DNA of 64,000 nt from Calditrichales bacterium (GTDB lineage Bacteria > Calditrichota > Calditrichia > Calditrichales > J004), in assembly GCA_015493745.1 (NCBI GenBank), contig WGCN01000216.1, positions 1 to 64,000 on the forward strand, given 5' to 3'. Of this stretch, positions 38,978-49,031 are shown one piece after another. A program made the translations under genes and the position numbers. A model generated the notes under the pieces. It was not told the origin of the DNA. It ran no database searches and was given only the letters and a program-made list of their open reading frames with translations. Positions within the stretch are counted from its first letter, which is position 1. Each line of letters begins with the position of its first letter.

Positions 38978-40183
38978 ATGCGTTTAAAGATCGATTATAA
39001 TATTGCCATATTGGTGGCCTTGTTGCTTACAATCGGCCTGATCGCGGTATACAGTGCCACAAGTTCCGGTTCGGGTGAAAGTCTCTATTTTCAGCGGCAG
39101 GTAATGTATGCGGTTACCGGCTTTTTAATAATGTTGATAATGCCTTATGTTTCTTTCCGTTTTATCGAGCGGGCTTCGTATCTGTTTTATGCCCTTGCCA
39201 TATTGATGCTGGTACTGGTTTCCGTGATCGGGGTAAAGGGTTTCGGCGCGGAACGCTGGCTGGCAGTGGGACCGGTAAAAATCCAGCCCTCGGAGTTTGC
39301 AAAAATGGCCACGGTCATGGCCGTGGCCCGGTATCTTTCCGATCGCGGTGTGAATGTAAACCGGCTGAAGGCTTTTTTTACGGTTACGGTCATCATTATG
39401 GTTCCCTTTCTGCTGATCATTAAACAACCCGATCTGGGGACGTCTCTGGTTTTTCTGGCGCTTTATCTGCCCTTGCTGTTCTGGGCCGGACTAAACGGGT
39501 TTGCGCTTTTTTTAATTATTTCCCCGGTCATAACCGTGCTCACATCTTTTAATAACTGGGTTTTGTTAGTTTGGCTCATCTTAATCTCAGGATTTTTATA
39601 TTTCAGCCGAAAAAAATGGTTGATTCTCATAACGATTGTCAGTGTGCATGTGGGGATTGGTTTTGCCACGCCCTATATGTGGGATCAGTTGCATGATTAT
39701 CAGAAAAACCGAATAGAAACATTTCTAAACCCGGAACACGATCCGCGCGGCGCCGGATATCAGATTATCCAAAGTCAGGTGGCTATCGGATCGGGCGGCG
39801 TTTGGGGAAAAGGATTTTTGAACGGTACGCAGACCCATTTAAAGTTTCTGCCGGCCCAACATACCGATTTTATATTTTCGGTCATAGCCGAAGAATGGGG
39901 ACTGGTTGGCGTCACGGCCGTGCTTTTACTGTTTCTGATATTGCTCATCTATCTGATCGGCCTGGCGTCAACGGTTAAATCCCGTTTTGCCAGTATGACC
40001 CTGGTGGGAGTGACGGCGATATTGTTCTTTCATATTTTTGTTAACATTGGTATGACGGTCGGGGTGGCTCCCGTAACGGGCCTGCCCCTGCCCCTGATCA
40101 GCTACGGGGGGTCTTTTTTACTATCCACTATGCTGATGCTGGGAATTGTCCAAAATTTATCATACAACCGTTATCAGATGTAA
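38978..40183 (+). CDS. rodA: Rod shape-determining SEDS protein RodA
   Basis: AVGPVKIQPSEFAKMA; FLPAQHTDFIFSVIAEEWGLVG; GLPLPLISYGGSFLLSTMLMLGIV. Confidence 0.97.
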   Translation: MRLKIDYNIAILVALLLTIGLIAVYSATSSGSGESLYFQRQVMYAVTGFLIMLIMPYVSFRFIERASYLFYALAILMLVLVSVIGVKGFGAERWLAVGPVKIQPSEFAKMATVMAVARYLSDRGVNVNRLKAFFTVTVIIMVPFLLIIKQPDLGTSLVFLALYLPLLFWAGLNGFALFLIISPVITVLTSFNNWVLLVWLILISGFLYFSRKKWLILITIVSVHVGIGFATPYMWDQLHDYQKNRIETFLNPEHDPRGAGYQIIQSQVAIGSGGVWGKGFLNGTQTHLKFLPAQHTDFIFSVIAEEWGLVGVTAVLLLFLILLIYLIGLASTVKSRFASMTLVGVTAILFFHIFVNIGMTVGVAPVTGLPLPLISYGGSFLLSTMLMLGIVQNLSYNRYQM

Positions 40184-40272
40184 CTGCTTAATAATATTTG
40201 AATTATTATATTGATTTATGTATTGTGTTTTATAATTTTCAATAGCACATGCTATAGGAGGCAAAAGTAAAA

Positions 40273-41124
40273 ATGAAACTATTTTCCAAGATATTAATGT
40301 TGTTTGTACTGGCATTTTTTTCAATACAATGCGCCGGTTCCGCCGACCAGATGGATGATGAAGGTGAATACACCGATGAGGAGCAGCAACAAAAGGAGCT
40401 CGATGATATCGAAGCTCTTCTGGGTATCTCACCGTCTGACCAGGACAGCAACGCCGATCAGCCGCAAACGGTAGAGGAGACGCCCCGTCAAAATACCCCC
40501 CCGGCGGATGATACGGAAAAGCTCGATCTGCTGGATACCAATGAATCCATACCCGCCGATCAGGGGGGGGCCGCCCTGAGCAGCATGGAAAAGAAAAAGC
40601 TGGAAAAAGAGATCAAAAAGCTGAAAAAGCAGCTAAAGCAAAAAGATAAAACCATTTCCAACCTAAGTGCCGAACTGACGGTTAAAGAGGAACAGCTCAG
40701 TAAAAAGAGCAGCTATTCTCCGATGACGATGGGGGCCGTGGGCGATGTTTCCATGGATGAGTATCAGCAACGCTATGATGAAGCACGCCAGGCTTTTGAA
40801 AGCCGGAATTATCAACAGGCGATACAGTTGTTTGAGTCCCTGCTGGCGGCGAGCAGCACACATCCCCTGGCCGACAATGCCCAATACTGGATCGGCGAAA
40901 GCCAGTTTATGCTGCGCCAGTATGATGCGGCCATAATCTCCTTTGAGAAAGTCTTTACCTTCAGTAATTCCAATAAAAACGCCGACGCCCAGTATAAACT
41001 GGGATTATGCTATATGCTTAAAGGGGATAAAACAAAGGCACGCGATGAGTTTAACCGCCTTATTGAAGAATACCCGAAAAGTAACTATGTCGGAGCCGCC
41101 AAACGCAAACTGGCCCGGCTGTAA
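40273..41124 (+). CDS. YbgF/CpoB-like lipoprotein: coiled coil plus TPR
   Basis: Lipobox AFFSIQC; LEKEIKKLKKQLKQKDKTISNLSAEL; YDEARQAFESRNYQQAIQLFESLL...NAQYWIGESQF. Confidence 0.88.
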   Translation: MKLFSKILMLFVLAFFSIQCAGSADQMDDEGEYTDEEQQQKELDDIEALLGISPSDQDSNADQPQTVEETPRQNTPPADDTEKLDLLDTNESIPADQGGAALSSMEKKKLEKEIKKLKKQLKQKDKTISNLSAELTVKEEQLSKKSSYSPMTMGAVGDVSMDEYQQRYDEARQAFESRNYQQAIQLFESLLAASSTHPLADNAQYWIGESQFMLRQYDAAIISFEKVFTFSNSNKNADAQYKLGLCYMLKGDKTKARDEFNRLIEEYPKSNYVGAAKRKLARL

Positions 41125-41144
41125 AGCCAGGCGCTTTGCCGGGG

Positions 41145-41369
41145 CTAGTGGTTAAGCAGAGTTTCTATACGTTCCAGGGAATAGGATCTTTCATAAAGAT
41201 CGATTATCCTGTTTAAACGGCGAAAGGCATAGGGTGTAAGCTTTTGCCCTTTTCCGTCTTTAACCGGTACGATCCATCCCCGGTTAATGAACTTGGCGAC
41301 CAAATCCTGACTTACGGCCAGTTGATCCGCGGCTTCATTTAAGGTATACAGGTTCTGTGATTCCATCAT
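41145..41369 (-). CDS. Small MerR-like helix-turn-helix protein
   Basis: YTLNEAADQLAVSQDLVAKFINRGWIVPVKDGKGQKLTPYAFRRLNRIIDL. Confidence 0.7.
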   Translation of the reverse strand: MMESQNLYTLNEAADQLAVSQDLVAKFINRGWIVPVKDGKGQKLTPYAFRRLNRIIDLYERSYSLERIETLLNH

Positions 41370-41470
41370 TTCCTCCCGTGATTTGATGGTTTATTATAAC
41401 TATCGGAGGGGCACCGTCCCCTTTTAATAAAAAGTTGCTGAATCTGAAAAAATCAACTTTACCGAAATAT

Positions 41471-41513
41471 AAAAACCCCCGTGGAGACTATCTCCGCAGG
41501 GGTTTTGTTTTTT
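41471..41513. terminator. Strong hairpin terminator, possibly bidirectional
   Basis: AAAAACCCCCGTGGAGA-cta-TCTCCGCAGGGGTTTTGTTTTTT. Confidence 0.75.
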
Positions 41514-41537
41514 GCGCGCCCGCTGATCAGTTTTCGA

Positions 41538-42578
41538 TCATTGACCGGTCAGGCTGGATTTAATTTTTTGGGCAATTTCCATAAAGGCCTGGCTTTGGGG
41601 GCTGGTGGCATCGGCGGCAACCACCGGTTCACCCTTGTCCCCGCCGATCCTTATTTCGGCATCAAGGGGAATTTCCCCCAAAAGATCGGTTCCGATACGC
41701 TTGCACTCCCTGTCCACGCCACCATGGGCAAAAATATCACTACGGCCGCCGCAGTGCGGGCAGACAAAATAACTCATGTTCTCGATAATGCCCATGATCG
41801 GTACGTTCACCTTGCGGAACATCTGTACTCCCTTTACGGCATCCAGCAGGGCCACATCCTGGGGGGTGGAAACGATAACGGCGCCATCCAGGGCCACGCT
41901 TTGGGAGAGCGTAAGTTGTGCGTCTCCGGTTCCGGGAGGCATATCGAACAGAATAACATCAAGACCATCCCAGTCCACATCGGTCATAAGCTGTTGCAGG
42001 GCCCGCGTAACCAGCGCGCCGCGCCAAATTACCGGATCATTGGAGTCCACCAAAAAACCCAGGGACATCAGCTTTACGCCGTATTTTTCTATGGGAATCA
42101 GGCGCTTGCCGTCAAAAGCGGGTTGCTCTTCCACGCCAAGCATCAACGGAATGCTGGGGCCGTAAATATCGGCGTCAAGCAGTCCGACCTTCATGCCCTG
42201 TTTGGCCAGGGCTACCGCCAGGTTGACGGCCACGGTGGATTTTCCCACGCCGCCCTTGCCGCTGGCCACGGCGATCTTATACTTAACATTGTTCAGATAA
42301 CTCATTTGTTGCGGGGCCTGCTGGGCCGGCTTTGCTTCCTGAATTGTAATTTTAGGATCGATGGTCACTCCCGGATAGGCGGTGCTCAATACTTCCTGAA
42401 CCTCCCGGGTCAAAGTGTCGACCACCTTGGAATCCTGGGTTTTTAATACCAGAACCACGGTGATCTTGGTATCGGTAACCACAATGTCGTTTACAATGCC
42501 GAAGGAAACGATATCCCGGCTGAACCCGGGGTAATTTATCTGTTTTAATTTTTCGGTAACTTCTTGCTGAGTAGGCAT
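41538..42578 (-). CDS. Mrp/ApbC family Fe-S cluster carrier P-loop ATPase (N-terminal DUF59)
   Basis: IAVASGKGGVGKSTVAVNLAVALAKQG; LLDADIYGPSIPLMLG; FVCPHCGGRSDIF. Confidence 0.97.
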   Translation of the reverse strand: MPTQQEVTEKLKQINYPGFSRDIVSFGIVNDIVVTDTKITVVLVLKTQDSKVVDTLTREVQEVLSTAYPGVTIDPKITIQEAKPAQQAPQQMSYLNNVKYKIAVASGKGGVGKSTVAVNLAVALAKQGMKVGLLDADIYGPSIPLMLGVEEQPAFDGKRLIPIEKYGVKLMSLGFLVDSNDPVIWRGALVTRALQQLMTDVDWDGLDVILFDMPPGTGDAQLTLSQSVALDGAVIVSTPQDVALLDAVKGVQMFRKVNVPIMGIIENMSYFVCPHCGGRSDIFAHGGVDRECKRIGTDLLGEIPLDAEIRIGGDKGEPVVAADATSPQSQAFMEIAQKIKSSLTGQ

Positions 42579-42659
42579 AACAGAGACTCCTTTATGATAA
42601 AAAAAAATGCCTGACAGGTATTCCCGTCAAGCATTGAATGTTTTTTAGACGAAGATGGA

Positions 42660-43322
42660 TCAGATGACCACTTCCAGATCGAGGATGTTGTCCCGGTCCA
42701 GGTTCAATTCAATTTCCTTGGGAATATCCAGTTCGATATCATTGATCAAATTTAGATGCACTTTAAAGGTTTTGGTTTCCAGGTTTTTTTCGATCAGCTT
42801 GCCCGAGCCATTAATAACACCACCCTTATTACGGTCATAATAACTGATAAGGATGGACTCGTTTAAATCCAGGGCGTCAAGTATTTCCAGAAGCTCTCCC
42901 TGATCCTTGGGTTCGAGGATCATTTCATCCACATCTTCCTCAACGCTCTTGATATCACCGTCGGTAAAGTAAAAGTCAATAGTGCCGCCGCCCCCTTTAA
43001 CAAAAACAAGTTTGTCATCGAGGTCTTCCTTGATATTGCGCTCCAGATTTACCACACGTCCCGTAAAGTATTCATCACGGATATCGACAATTTGAACGGT
43101 AATCGGTTTGTTTTCCGGTGTGCCGTCATATTCCACGCGGGTAATGTTAACCTTTTTTCCTTGTCCTATTTCCTTGATGACTTCCTTTAGCTTTTCCGGT
43201 GTCATGGCTCCGGGGCGAATATTGACTTTCTTCTTGGATTTAAAAAGATTAAAAAAGCTTTTCGCGGAGATGCGTTCTCCTAAAAAAGAAATCCGGGTCT
43301 GATTTTTATAGTATGCCTGCAT
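42660..43322 (-). CDS. Conserved hypothetical acidic, beta-rich protein
   Basis: 220-aa coding-like ORF; no family recognised. Confidence 0.65.
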   Translation of the reverse strand: MQAYYKNQTRISFLGERISAKSFFNLFKSKKKVNIRPGAMTPEKLKEVIKEIGQGKKVNITRVEYDGTPENKPITVQIVDIRDEYFTGRVVNLERNIKEDLDDKLVFVKGGGGTIDFYFTDGDIKSVEEDVDEMILEPKDQGELLEILDALDLNESILISYYDRNKGGVINGSGKLIEKNLETKTFKVHLNLINDIELDIPKEIELNLDRDNILDLEVVI

Positions 43323-43502
43323 TAAGCCCTCCGATATTCACAGTGCAAATGTAAAAATAGACATACGCGGCTTTAAAATCAATAAACTTCTTTCAACGGA
43401 AGTTTTGTTTTTTGTATATATGGAATGTTTCTATTACTTTAACATAAGATTTGGAAATCCGCCGATCGCGCTTTGCTATTAAACTTTCAAAGAGGAGGGA
43501 TT

Positions 43503-44084
43503 GTGGCTTTTACCTTACAGCCGGGATCGACAGCGCCCGCGTTTTCCTTGCCGGCAACAGATGGTAAAATTTACCGTCTGTCTGATTTTTCCGCCAACCC
43601 GCTGCTGGTTGTTTTTTTTACCTGTAATCACTGCCCCTATGTTATCAACTCCGATGAGATTACCCGCCGCACAGCAGAGGACTTTGCCCCCCGGGGGGTG
43701 CGTTTCGTCGGCATCAACTCCAACAGTAAAAACACCAATGCCGATGATGATTTTGAACATATGGTGGCGCGCATGGAAAAATACCGCTTTCCCTGGCTTT
43801 ACCTTTACGATGAATCCCAGCAGGTGGCCCGGGCCTACGGCGCCCTGAGAACGCCGCACTTTTATGTTTTTAACGAACAGCGAAAACTCATCTACACCGG
43901 CCGGGCCGTGGATAATCCCCGTGAACCCTCTAAAATAAAACAGCATGACCTGCAGCGGGCCCTGGATGAATATCTTTCGACGGGACAGGTTTCGGTTCCG
44001 GTAACCAACCCCGTCGGTTGTAATGTAAAATGGGAAGGGCAGGACAAAAACTGGATGCCCCCGGAGGCGTGCGACCTGCTGTAA
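43503..44084 (+). CDS. Thioredoxin/AhpC-TSA family redoxin
   Basis: Start revised to GTG ([21 protein letters not shown]); [26 protein letters not shown]. Confidence 0.92.
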   Translation: MAFTLQPGSTAPAFSLPATDGKIYRLSDFSANPLLVVFFTCNHCPYVINSDEITRRTAEDFAPRGVRFVGINSNSKNTNADDDFEHMVARMEKYRFPWLYLYDESQQVARAYGALRTPHFYVFNEQRKLIYTGRAVDNPREPSKIKQHDLQRALDEYLSTGQVSVPVTNPVGCNVKWEGQDKNWMPPEACDLL

Positions 44085-44283
44085 CCGCTGAAAAAACAGC
44101 GCCCCGGCCCATTGTTAACATAATCTGTGAGCGGGTATTCTTTTAAGTGATAACTTTCCGCATAACCGTTTTATTTTTAACGGCGCTATAATTATATTTG
44201 CAACATCTTTCCGGCTCCAGCGTACCTCGGAAAGTTTCATTGTTTATTATCATCAACCCAACCCCTATTTATGGAGGAGAACC

Positions 44284-47200
44284 ATGCGCCTCATTTTTCT
44301 ATTGCTAACGCTGGTTTCATTTCTTTTTGCTCAGGATGAAATGCGACTGTTGCGCTTTCCGGCCATTCACGGCCAACAAATCGTTTTTACTTTTGCCGGA
44401 GACTTGTATACGGTACACGCCGATGGCGGTACCGCGCGTAAGCTCACCAACCATGACGGCTTTGAAATGTTTGCCCGCTTTTCACCCGATGGTAAAACAC
44501 TGGCTTTTACGGGACAGTATGACGGCAATACCGAAGTGTATATCATGCCCGCCGAAGGCGGCGCGCCGACCCGCCTGACCTATACGGCCACACTGGGCCG
44601 CGATGACGTGGCGGATCGCATGGGCCCCAATAATATTGTTATGGACTGGAAAAACGACGGTTCGCAGATTGCTTTCCGTTCACGCATGCGTTCGTTTAAT
44701 TCCTTTAACGGTTCCCTGTATCTGGTCGATCTCAAGGGCGACCTGCCGGAGCAAATCCCGGTTATCCGCGGTGGTTTTCTCTCCTTTTCTCCGGATGACT
44801 CTAAGATGGCCTATAACCGGGTCTTTCGCGAATTCCGTACCTGGAAACGGTACCGCGGCGGCATGGCCGACGATATCTGGATTTTTGATTTTAATAGCCA
44901 TCAACTGACCAATGTAACCAATAATCCCGCTCAGGATATCATACCGATGTGGATCGGCGACAATATCTACTTCTTGTCCGACCGTGATAAACGCATGAAT
45001 CTTTATGTCTATAATTTAAAGAGTAAGGAAACCCGTCAACTGACCCATTATAAGGAGTTTGACATAAAGTTTCCCTCCAATGACAGCCGTTTTATCGTTT
45101 ATGAAAACGGTGGATATATTTATAAATTCGATACACAGAGCGAAAAGGCGGAAAAGGTCACCATCCGTATCGCCGAGGATTTTCTCAGCGCCCGCCCGGA
45201 GCTGAAAAGTGTCAGTAAAACCATTGCCAACTATGAAATCAGTCCCGATGGCAAGCGCGCTTTGTTCGGGGCCCGCGGTGATGTTTTTACCGTTCCGGCC
45301 AAGGAAGGCATAACCCGTAACCTGACCCAATCACCGGCGGTACATGAGCGCGCGGCCAAGTGGTCGCCCGATGGCAAGTGGATCGCCTATATTTCCGATA
45401 AAAGCGGCGAGGATGAAATCTATATCCAGGCACAGGATGGCCTGTCCCCGCCGGTAAGGATTACAACGGACGGGAATACTTATAAATATACCCTGTACTG
45501 GTCACCGGACAGCAAAAAGCTGCTCTGGGGTGACCGCCGCCAGCGGTTGCGCTATGTGGATATCCGGGACAAAAAGATTGTCGATGTGGTGCAATCCAAA
45601 GTATGGGAAATCCGTGAATACGACTGGTCGCCCGACAGCCGGTATATCACCTATACCCTGCCCGAAGCGGAAGTAATGAACCGTATTTATATCTACTCCC
45701 TGAAAAGTAAAAAAAGCCTTCCGGTAACCGACGGTTGGTACAGTTCCGGCAACCCGCATTTCAGCGCCGACGGCAAGTACCTTTATTTTACCTCCAACAG
45801 GGATTTTAATCCCGTTTACAGCCGTACCGAATGGAATCATGCCTATACCGATATGGCCCGGGTCTATCTGATCACCTTGTCGGGCAAAACCGCCTCACCT
45901 TTTGCTCCGCAAAATGACGAAGTGAGCATAAAAAAATCCAAAAAGGAAAAAGAGAAAGAGGATGCTTCCTCAAAAGTATCCATAGATTTTAAGGATATCA
46001 GCGGACGTATTATCGGTTTGCCCGTAAAGGCATCGAATTACTTCAGTCTGGGTTCGGTGGCAGGCAAGGTCTTTTACCAGCGCCACGGCCGGGGGGATGA
46101 AAAAACCCACCTGTTGGTGTATAGCCTTAAGGATAAAAAGGAGACCGATCTGGGGGCCGTGGACGGGTATGAAATTTCCGCCGATGGCAAAAAGATGCTG
46201 GTCAATGCCTCCGGGGCTTACGCTATCATGGATATACCTTCCGGACCGGTAAAGATGGATAAAAAACTGAACCTGGCGGATATGCAGGTTTGGGTAAATA
46301 AAAAACTGGAATGGACGCAGATTTTTAACGAAGCCTGGCGCCAGATGCGCGAGTTCTTTTACGCTCCCAATATGCATGGGGTAGACTGGAAAGCGGTTCA
46401 TGACAAGTATGCCCAATTGTTACCCTATGTAAAACATCGCAACGATCTTACCTATATCCTGGGTGAGATGGTCGGTGAACTGAATGTGGGGCATGCCTAT
46501 GTGGGTGGCGGTGACCGCCCCAAGCCCAAACGCATAAAAATGGGGCTGCTGGGAGCGCAGGTGGTGAAGGATAAAAGCGGCTATTTTAAAATCACCCGTA
46601 TTCTTAAAGGACAAAACTGGAAAGAGGCCACCCGCTCTCCCTTAACCGAAGTGGGTGTAAATGCCCGTGAAGGGGATTTTATTTTAGCGGTTAATGGTGT
46701 TTCCACCAAAGGGCTGAACAACCTGTTTACCGTTTTGCAAAACACCGCCGGCAAGGAGGTGATTATTAAGCTGAACAGCACTCCCGCCCTTAAAGGGGCC
46801 CGGGATGTTATTATAAAACCCCTTGCCGATGAAGCGCCTCTTTACTATTACAACTGGGTTCAGGAAAATATCGAAAAGGTCAATAAGGCCACCGGCGGAA
46901 AAGTGGGTTATGTCCATATTCCCGATATGGGGGTAAACGGTTTAAATGAGTTCGCCAAGCATTTTTATCCGCAATTGCGCAAAAAGGCATTGATCGTTGA
47001 TGTGCGCGGAAACGGCGGTGGTAATGTTTCCCCCATGATCATTGAGCGCTTAAGGCGTGAAGCGGTCATGATAGACATTGCCCGCAACTCCATCCCGGAA
47101 ACCGATCCGGGACAGATGATCTATGGTCCGATGATTGCCCTGGCCGATGAATTCTCCGCTTCGGACGGTGATATTTTTACCTATCGCTTTAAGGCGCATA

Positions 47201-47502
47201 AGCTGGGCAAAGTGGTGGGTAAGCGTACCTGGGGCGGTGTGGTCGGCATCCGCGGCAGCCTGCCCTTTGTTGATGGCGGCAGTCTTCATAAACCGGAGTT
47301 TTCACGCTATGACCTGCAGGGAAAACAATGGATAATGGAAGGCGTGGGCGTGGAGCCGGATATTTTTGTCGATAATGATCCCTATAAAGAATATATGGGC
47401 GAAGACCAGCAGCTTAACCGGGCCATAGAGGAAATATTGAAAGAACTGAAAACCAAAGAGAAAACAATTCCTCCGGTACCGCCTTTCCCCGATAAACATT
47501 AA
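44284..47502 (+). CDS. Tricorn protease homolog (WD40/PD40-like beta-propeller, PDZ, S41 core)
   Basis: Signal peptide; HDGFEMFARFSPDGKTLAFTGQYDGNTEVY; VGHAYVGGG; VDVRGNGGGNVSPMII; DEFSASDGDIFTYRFK. Confidence 0.96.
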   Translation: MRLIFLLLTLVSFLFAQDEMRLLRFPAIHGQQIVFTFAGDLYTVHADGGTARKLTNHDGFEMFARFSPDGKTLAFTGQYDGNTEVYIMPAEGGAPTRLTYTATLGRDDVADRMGPNNIVMDWKNDGSQIAFRSRMRSFNSFNGSLYLVDLKGDLPEQIPVIRGGFLSFSPDDSKMAYNRVFREFRTWKRYRGGMADDIWIFDFNSHQLTNVTNNPAQDIIPMWIGDNIYFLSDRDKRMNLYVYNLKSKETRQLTHYKEFDIKFPSNDSRFIVYENGGYIYKFDTQSEKAEKVTIRIAEDFLSARPELKSVSKTIANYEISPDGKRALFGARGDVFTVPAKEGITRNLTQSPAVHERAAKWSPDGKWIAYISDKSGEDEIYIQAQDGLSPPVRITTDGNTYKYTLYWSPDSKKLLWGDRRQRLRYVDIRDKKIVDVVQSKVWEIREYDWSPDSRYITYTLPEAEVMNRIYIYSLKSKKSLPVTDGWYSSGNPHFSADGKYLYFTSNRDFNPVYSRTEWNHAYTDMARVYLITLSGKTASPFAPQNDEVSIKKSKKEKEKEDASSKVSIDFKDISGRIIGLPVKASNYFSLGSVAGKVFYQRHGRGDEKTHLLVYSLKDKKETDLGAVDGYEISADGKKMLVNASGAYAIMDIPSGPVKMDKKLNLADMQVWVNKKLEWTQIFNEAWRQMREFFYAPNMHGVDWKAVHDKYAQLLPYVKHRNDLTYILGEMVGELNVGHAYVGGGDRPKPKRIKMGLLGAQVVKDKSGYFKITRILKGQNWKEATRSPLTEVGVNAREGDFILAVNGVSTKGLNNLFTVLQNTAGKEVIIKLNSTPALKGARDVIIKPLADEAPLYYYNWVQENIEKVNKATGGKVGYVHIPDMGVNGLNEFAKHFYPQLRKKALIVDVRGNGGGNVSPMIIERLRREAVMIDIARNSIPETDPGQMIYGPMIALADEFSASDGDIFTYRFKAHKLGKVVGKRTWGGVVGIRGSLPFVDGGSLHKPEFSRYDLQGKQWIMEGVGVEPDIFVDNDPYKEYMGEDQQLNRAIEEILKELKTKEKTIPPVPPFPDKH

Positions 47503-47521
47503 AAACGTTTATTCCTTATAT

Positions 47522-47555
47522 AAAAGCCATCGTAAAACGACGATGGCTTTTTTTG
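47522..47555 (+). terminator. Rho-independent terminator
   Basis: AAAAGCCATCGT-aaaacg-ACGATGGCTTTTTTT. Confidence 0.82.
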
Positions 47556-47666
47556 TAGGTTAAAAAATAAAACCGATTTACAAAAAAATCAGGAACCGAA
47601 TAAAAAAAACAATGTTTTGCTTTGCGGGCTACTTCCTGTATGAAAATATTTTGTAGATTGTTTGCC

Positions 47667-48833
47667 ATGCGTTACCTGATACTATTATTGCTTCCCCTGA
47701 TTCTTCTGGCCCGGCCGGGAAAAGATCCCTGGCATCCTCCGGAAACGGAAAAACTGCTTTGGATGCTCGATGATATCTATAACCTCGACTTTGACGGCTA
47801 TAAGCAAAAACAGCGGCTTTACCTGGCGGCTCACCCCGACAGACCCGAAGGGGTGTTTATAGAGGCCATCGCCCTGTGGATGCGGATTTTAACCGATATT
47901 TACAACCCGGAATATGACGGTATTTTTGTCAGCGCGCTGGATAGCCTGACCGATAAACTGGAAGAGTTTAAAGAAGATGAACATCTGGCGGAGGTGGCGG
48001 AGTTTTACATAAATGCCGCCGTCGGCTTTAAGGCCATTATGCATGTAACACGCCAGCAGTGGTTTTCCGCCGCCCTGGAAGGGCGTAGGGCCATAAGTGG
48101 CATCGAAAAGGCCATAGACGGCCGCTGGACGAATGCCGACGCCTACTTTGGCAGCGGGCTTTACCTTTATTATGCCGATATCATTCCTACCCGTTATCCC
48201 TTGCTGAAACCGCTTTTGCTTATCTATCCCGACGGTGACAAGGAGCGGGGCCTGAAAGACCTGGCCTATACGGCGGAAAACGGTCTGTTTGCCCGGGTGG
48301 TGGCGGCCTATATGTATAGTCTGATTCTGTATACCCGCGAAAAACGAACCTCCGATGCCTATAAGATCATGAGCGGCCTCTCCATGCGCTATCCGCAAAA
48401 TCCCATCTTTATGATGTGGCAGGCCAGCATGGCCATAAAGCTGGGCAATACCGACGAGGCCCTGCGTATTATGAAGGTTTATGAAAAGCGCATACGGGAG
48501 AAGCAGCCCTTTTATCCCGCGCATAAACAACGCATTGTGCAATTTCGCTATGGGCAAATTTATAGCCGCCGACAGGAATATGAAAAAGCCATCGCCCATT
48601 ATAAAAAGGCCCTGAAACCCATACCCGGCCTGCTGGGTGAGCGCCTGGAACGCTATGAAGTCTACAGCCGCCTGCAGATGGGCTACGTTTACGAACGGAT
48701 GAAAAGGGACGACCTGGCCCGGGAACAGTTTGAGCGGGTACTGCAAATGGGGGATTATCAGCAAAGCAGACGCTGGGCGCGGCAACATCTTAAAAAGATT
48801 GAGCAACGGCGGAAAACAGGCGGGAGCAGATAA
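47667..48833 (+). CDS. TPR-containing secreted protein
   Basis: Start revised to ATG 47667 (MRYLILLLLPLILLARP signal peptide); TPR-like YSRRQEYEKAIAHYKKALKPIPG. Confidence 0.75.
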   Translation: MRYLILLLLPLILLARPGKDPWHPPETEKLLWMLDDIYNLDFDGYKQKQRLYLAAHPDRPEGVFIEAIALWMRILTDIYNPEYDGIFVSALDSLTDKLEEFKEDEHLAEVAEFYINAAVGFKAIMHVTRQQWFSAALEGRRAISGIEKAIDGRWTNADAYFGSGLYLYYADIIPTRYPLLKPLLLIYPDGDKERGLKDLAYTAENGLFARVVAAYMYSLILYTREKRTSDAYKIMSGLSMRYPQNPIFMMWQASMAIKLGNTDEALRIMKVYEKRIREKQPFYPAHKQRIVQFRYGQIYSRRQEYEKAIAHYKKALKPIPGLLGERLERYEVYSRLQMGYVYERMKRDDLAREQFERVLQMGDYQQSRRWARQHLKKIEQRRKTGGSR

Positions 48834-49031
48834 CCACAAGCGGTTGTATTTATTGGTAAAAATTCGATCGCATGTAACAACTGAACCAGGGTTTACGTAT
48901 GGTTTCTGATACCGCTAAGGCTGTTATTCTTTCCGTCTTTCCCTGCCGGGATATAGTGACCGGTGGTATGGATAGCAGTAAAGTATAAACCGCACCGTAC
49001 CTGTCCGGTGTGCCATTGGAGGATCATCCCG

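Noticed and set aside
41481-42446. 321-aa plus-strand ORF
   Set aside because: Antisense shadow of the Mrp ATPase; it also runs through the terminator hairpin
44284-47502. Tricorn homolog as a novel proteolytic system
   Set aside because: Architecture matches known bacterial tricorn homologs; no unusual feature beyond the family
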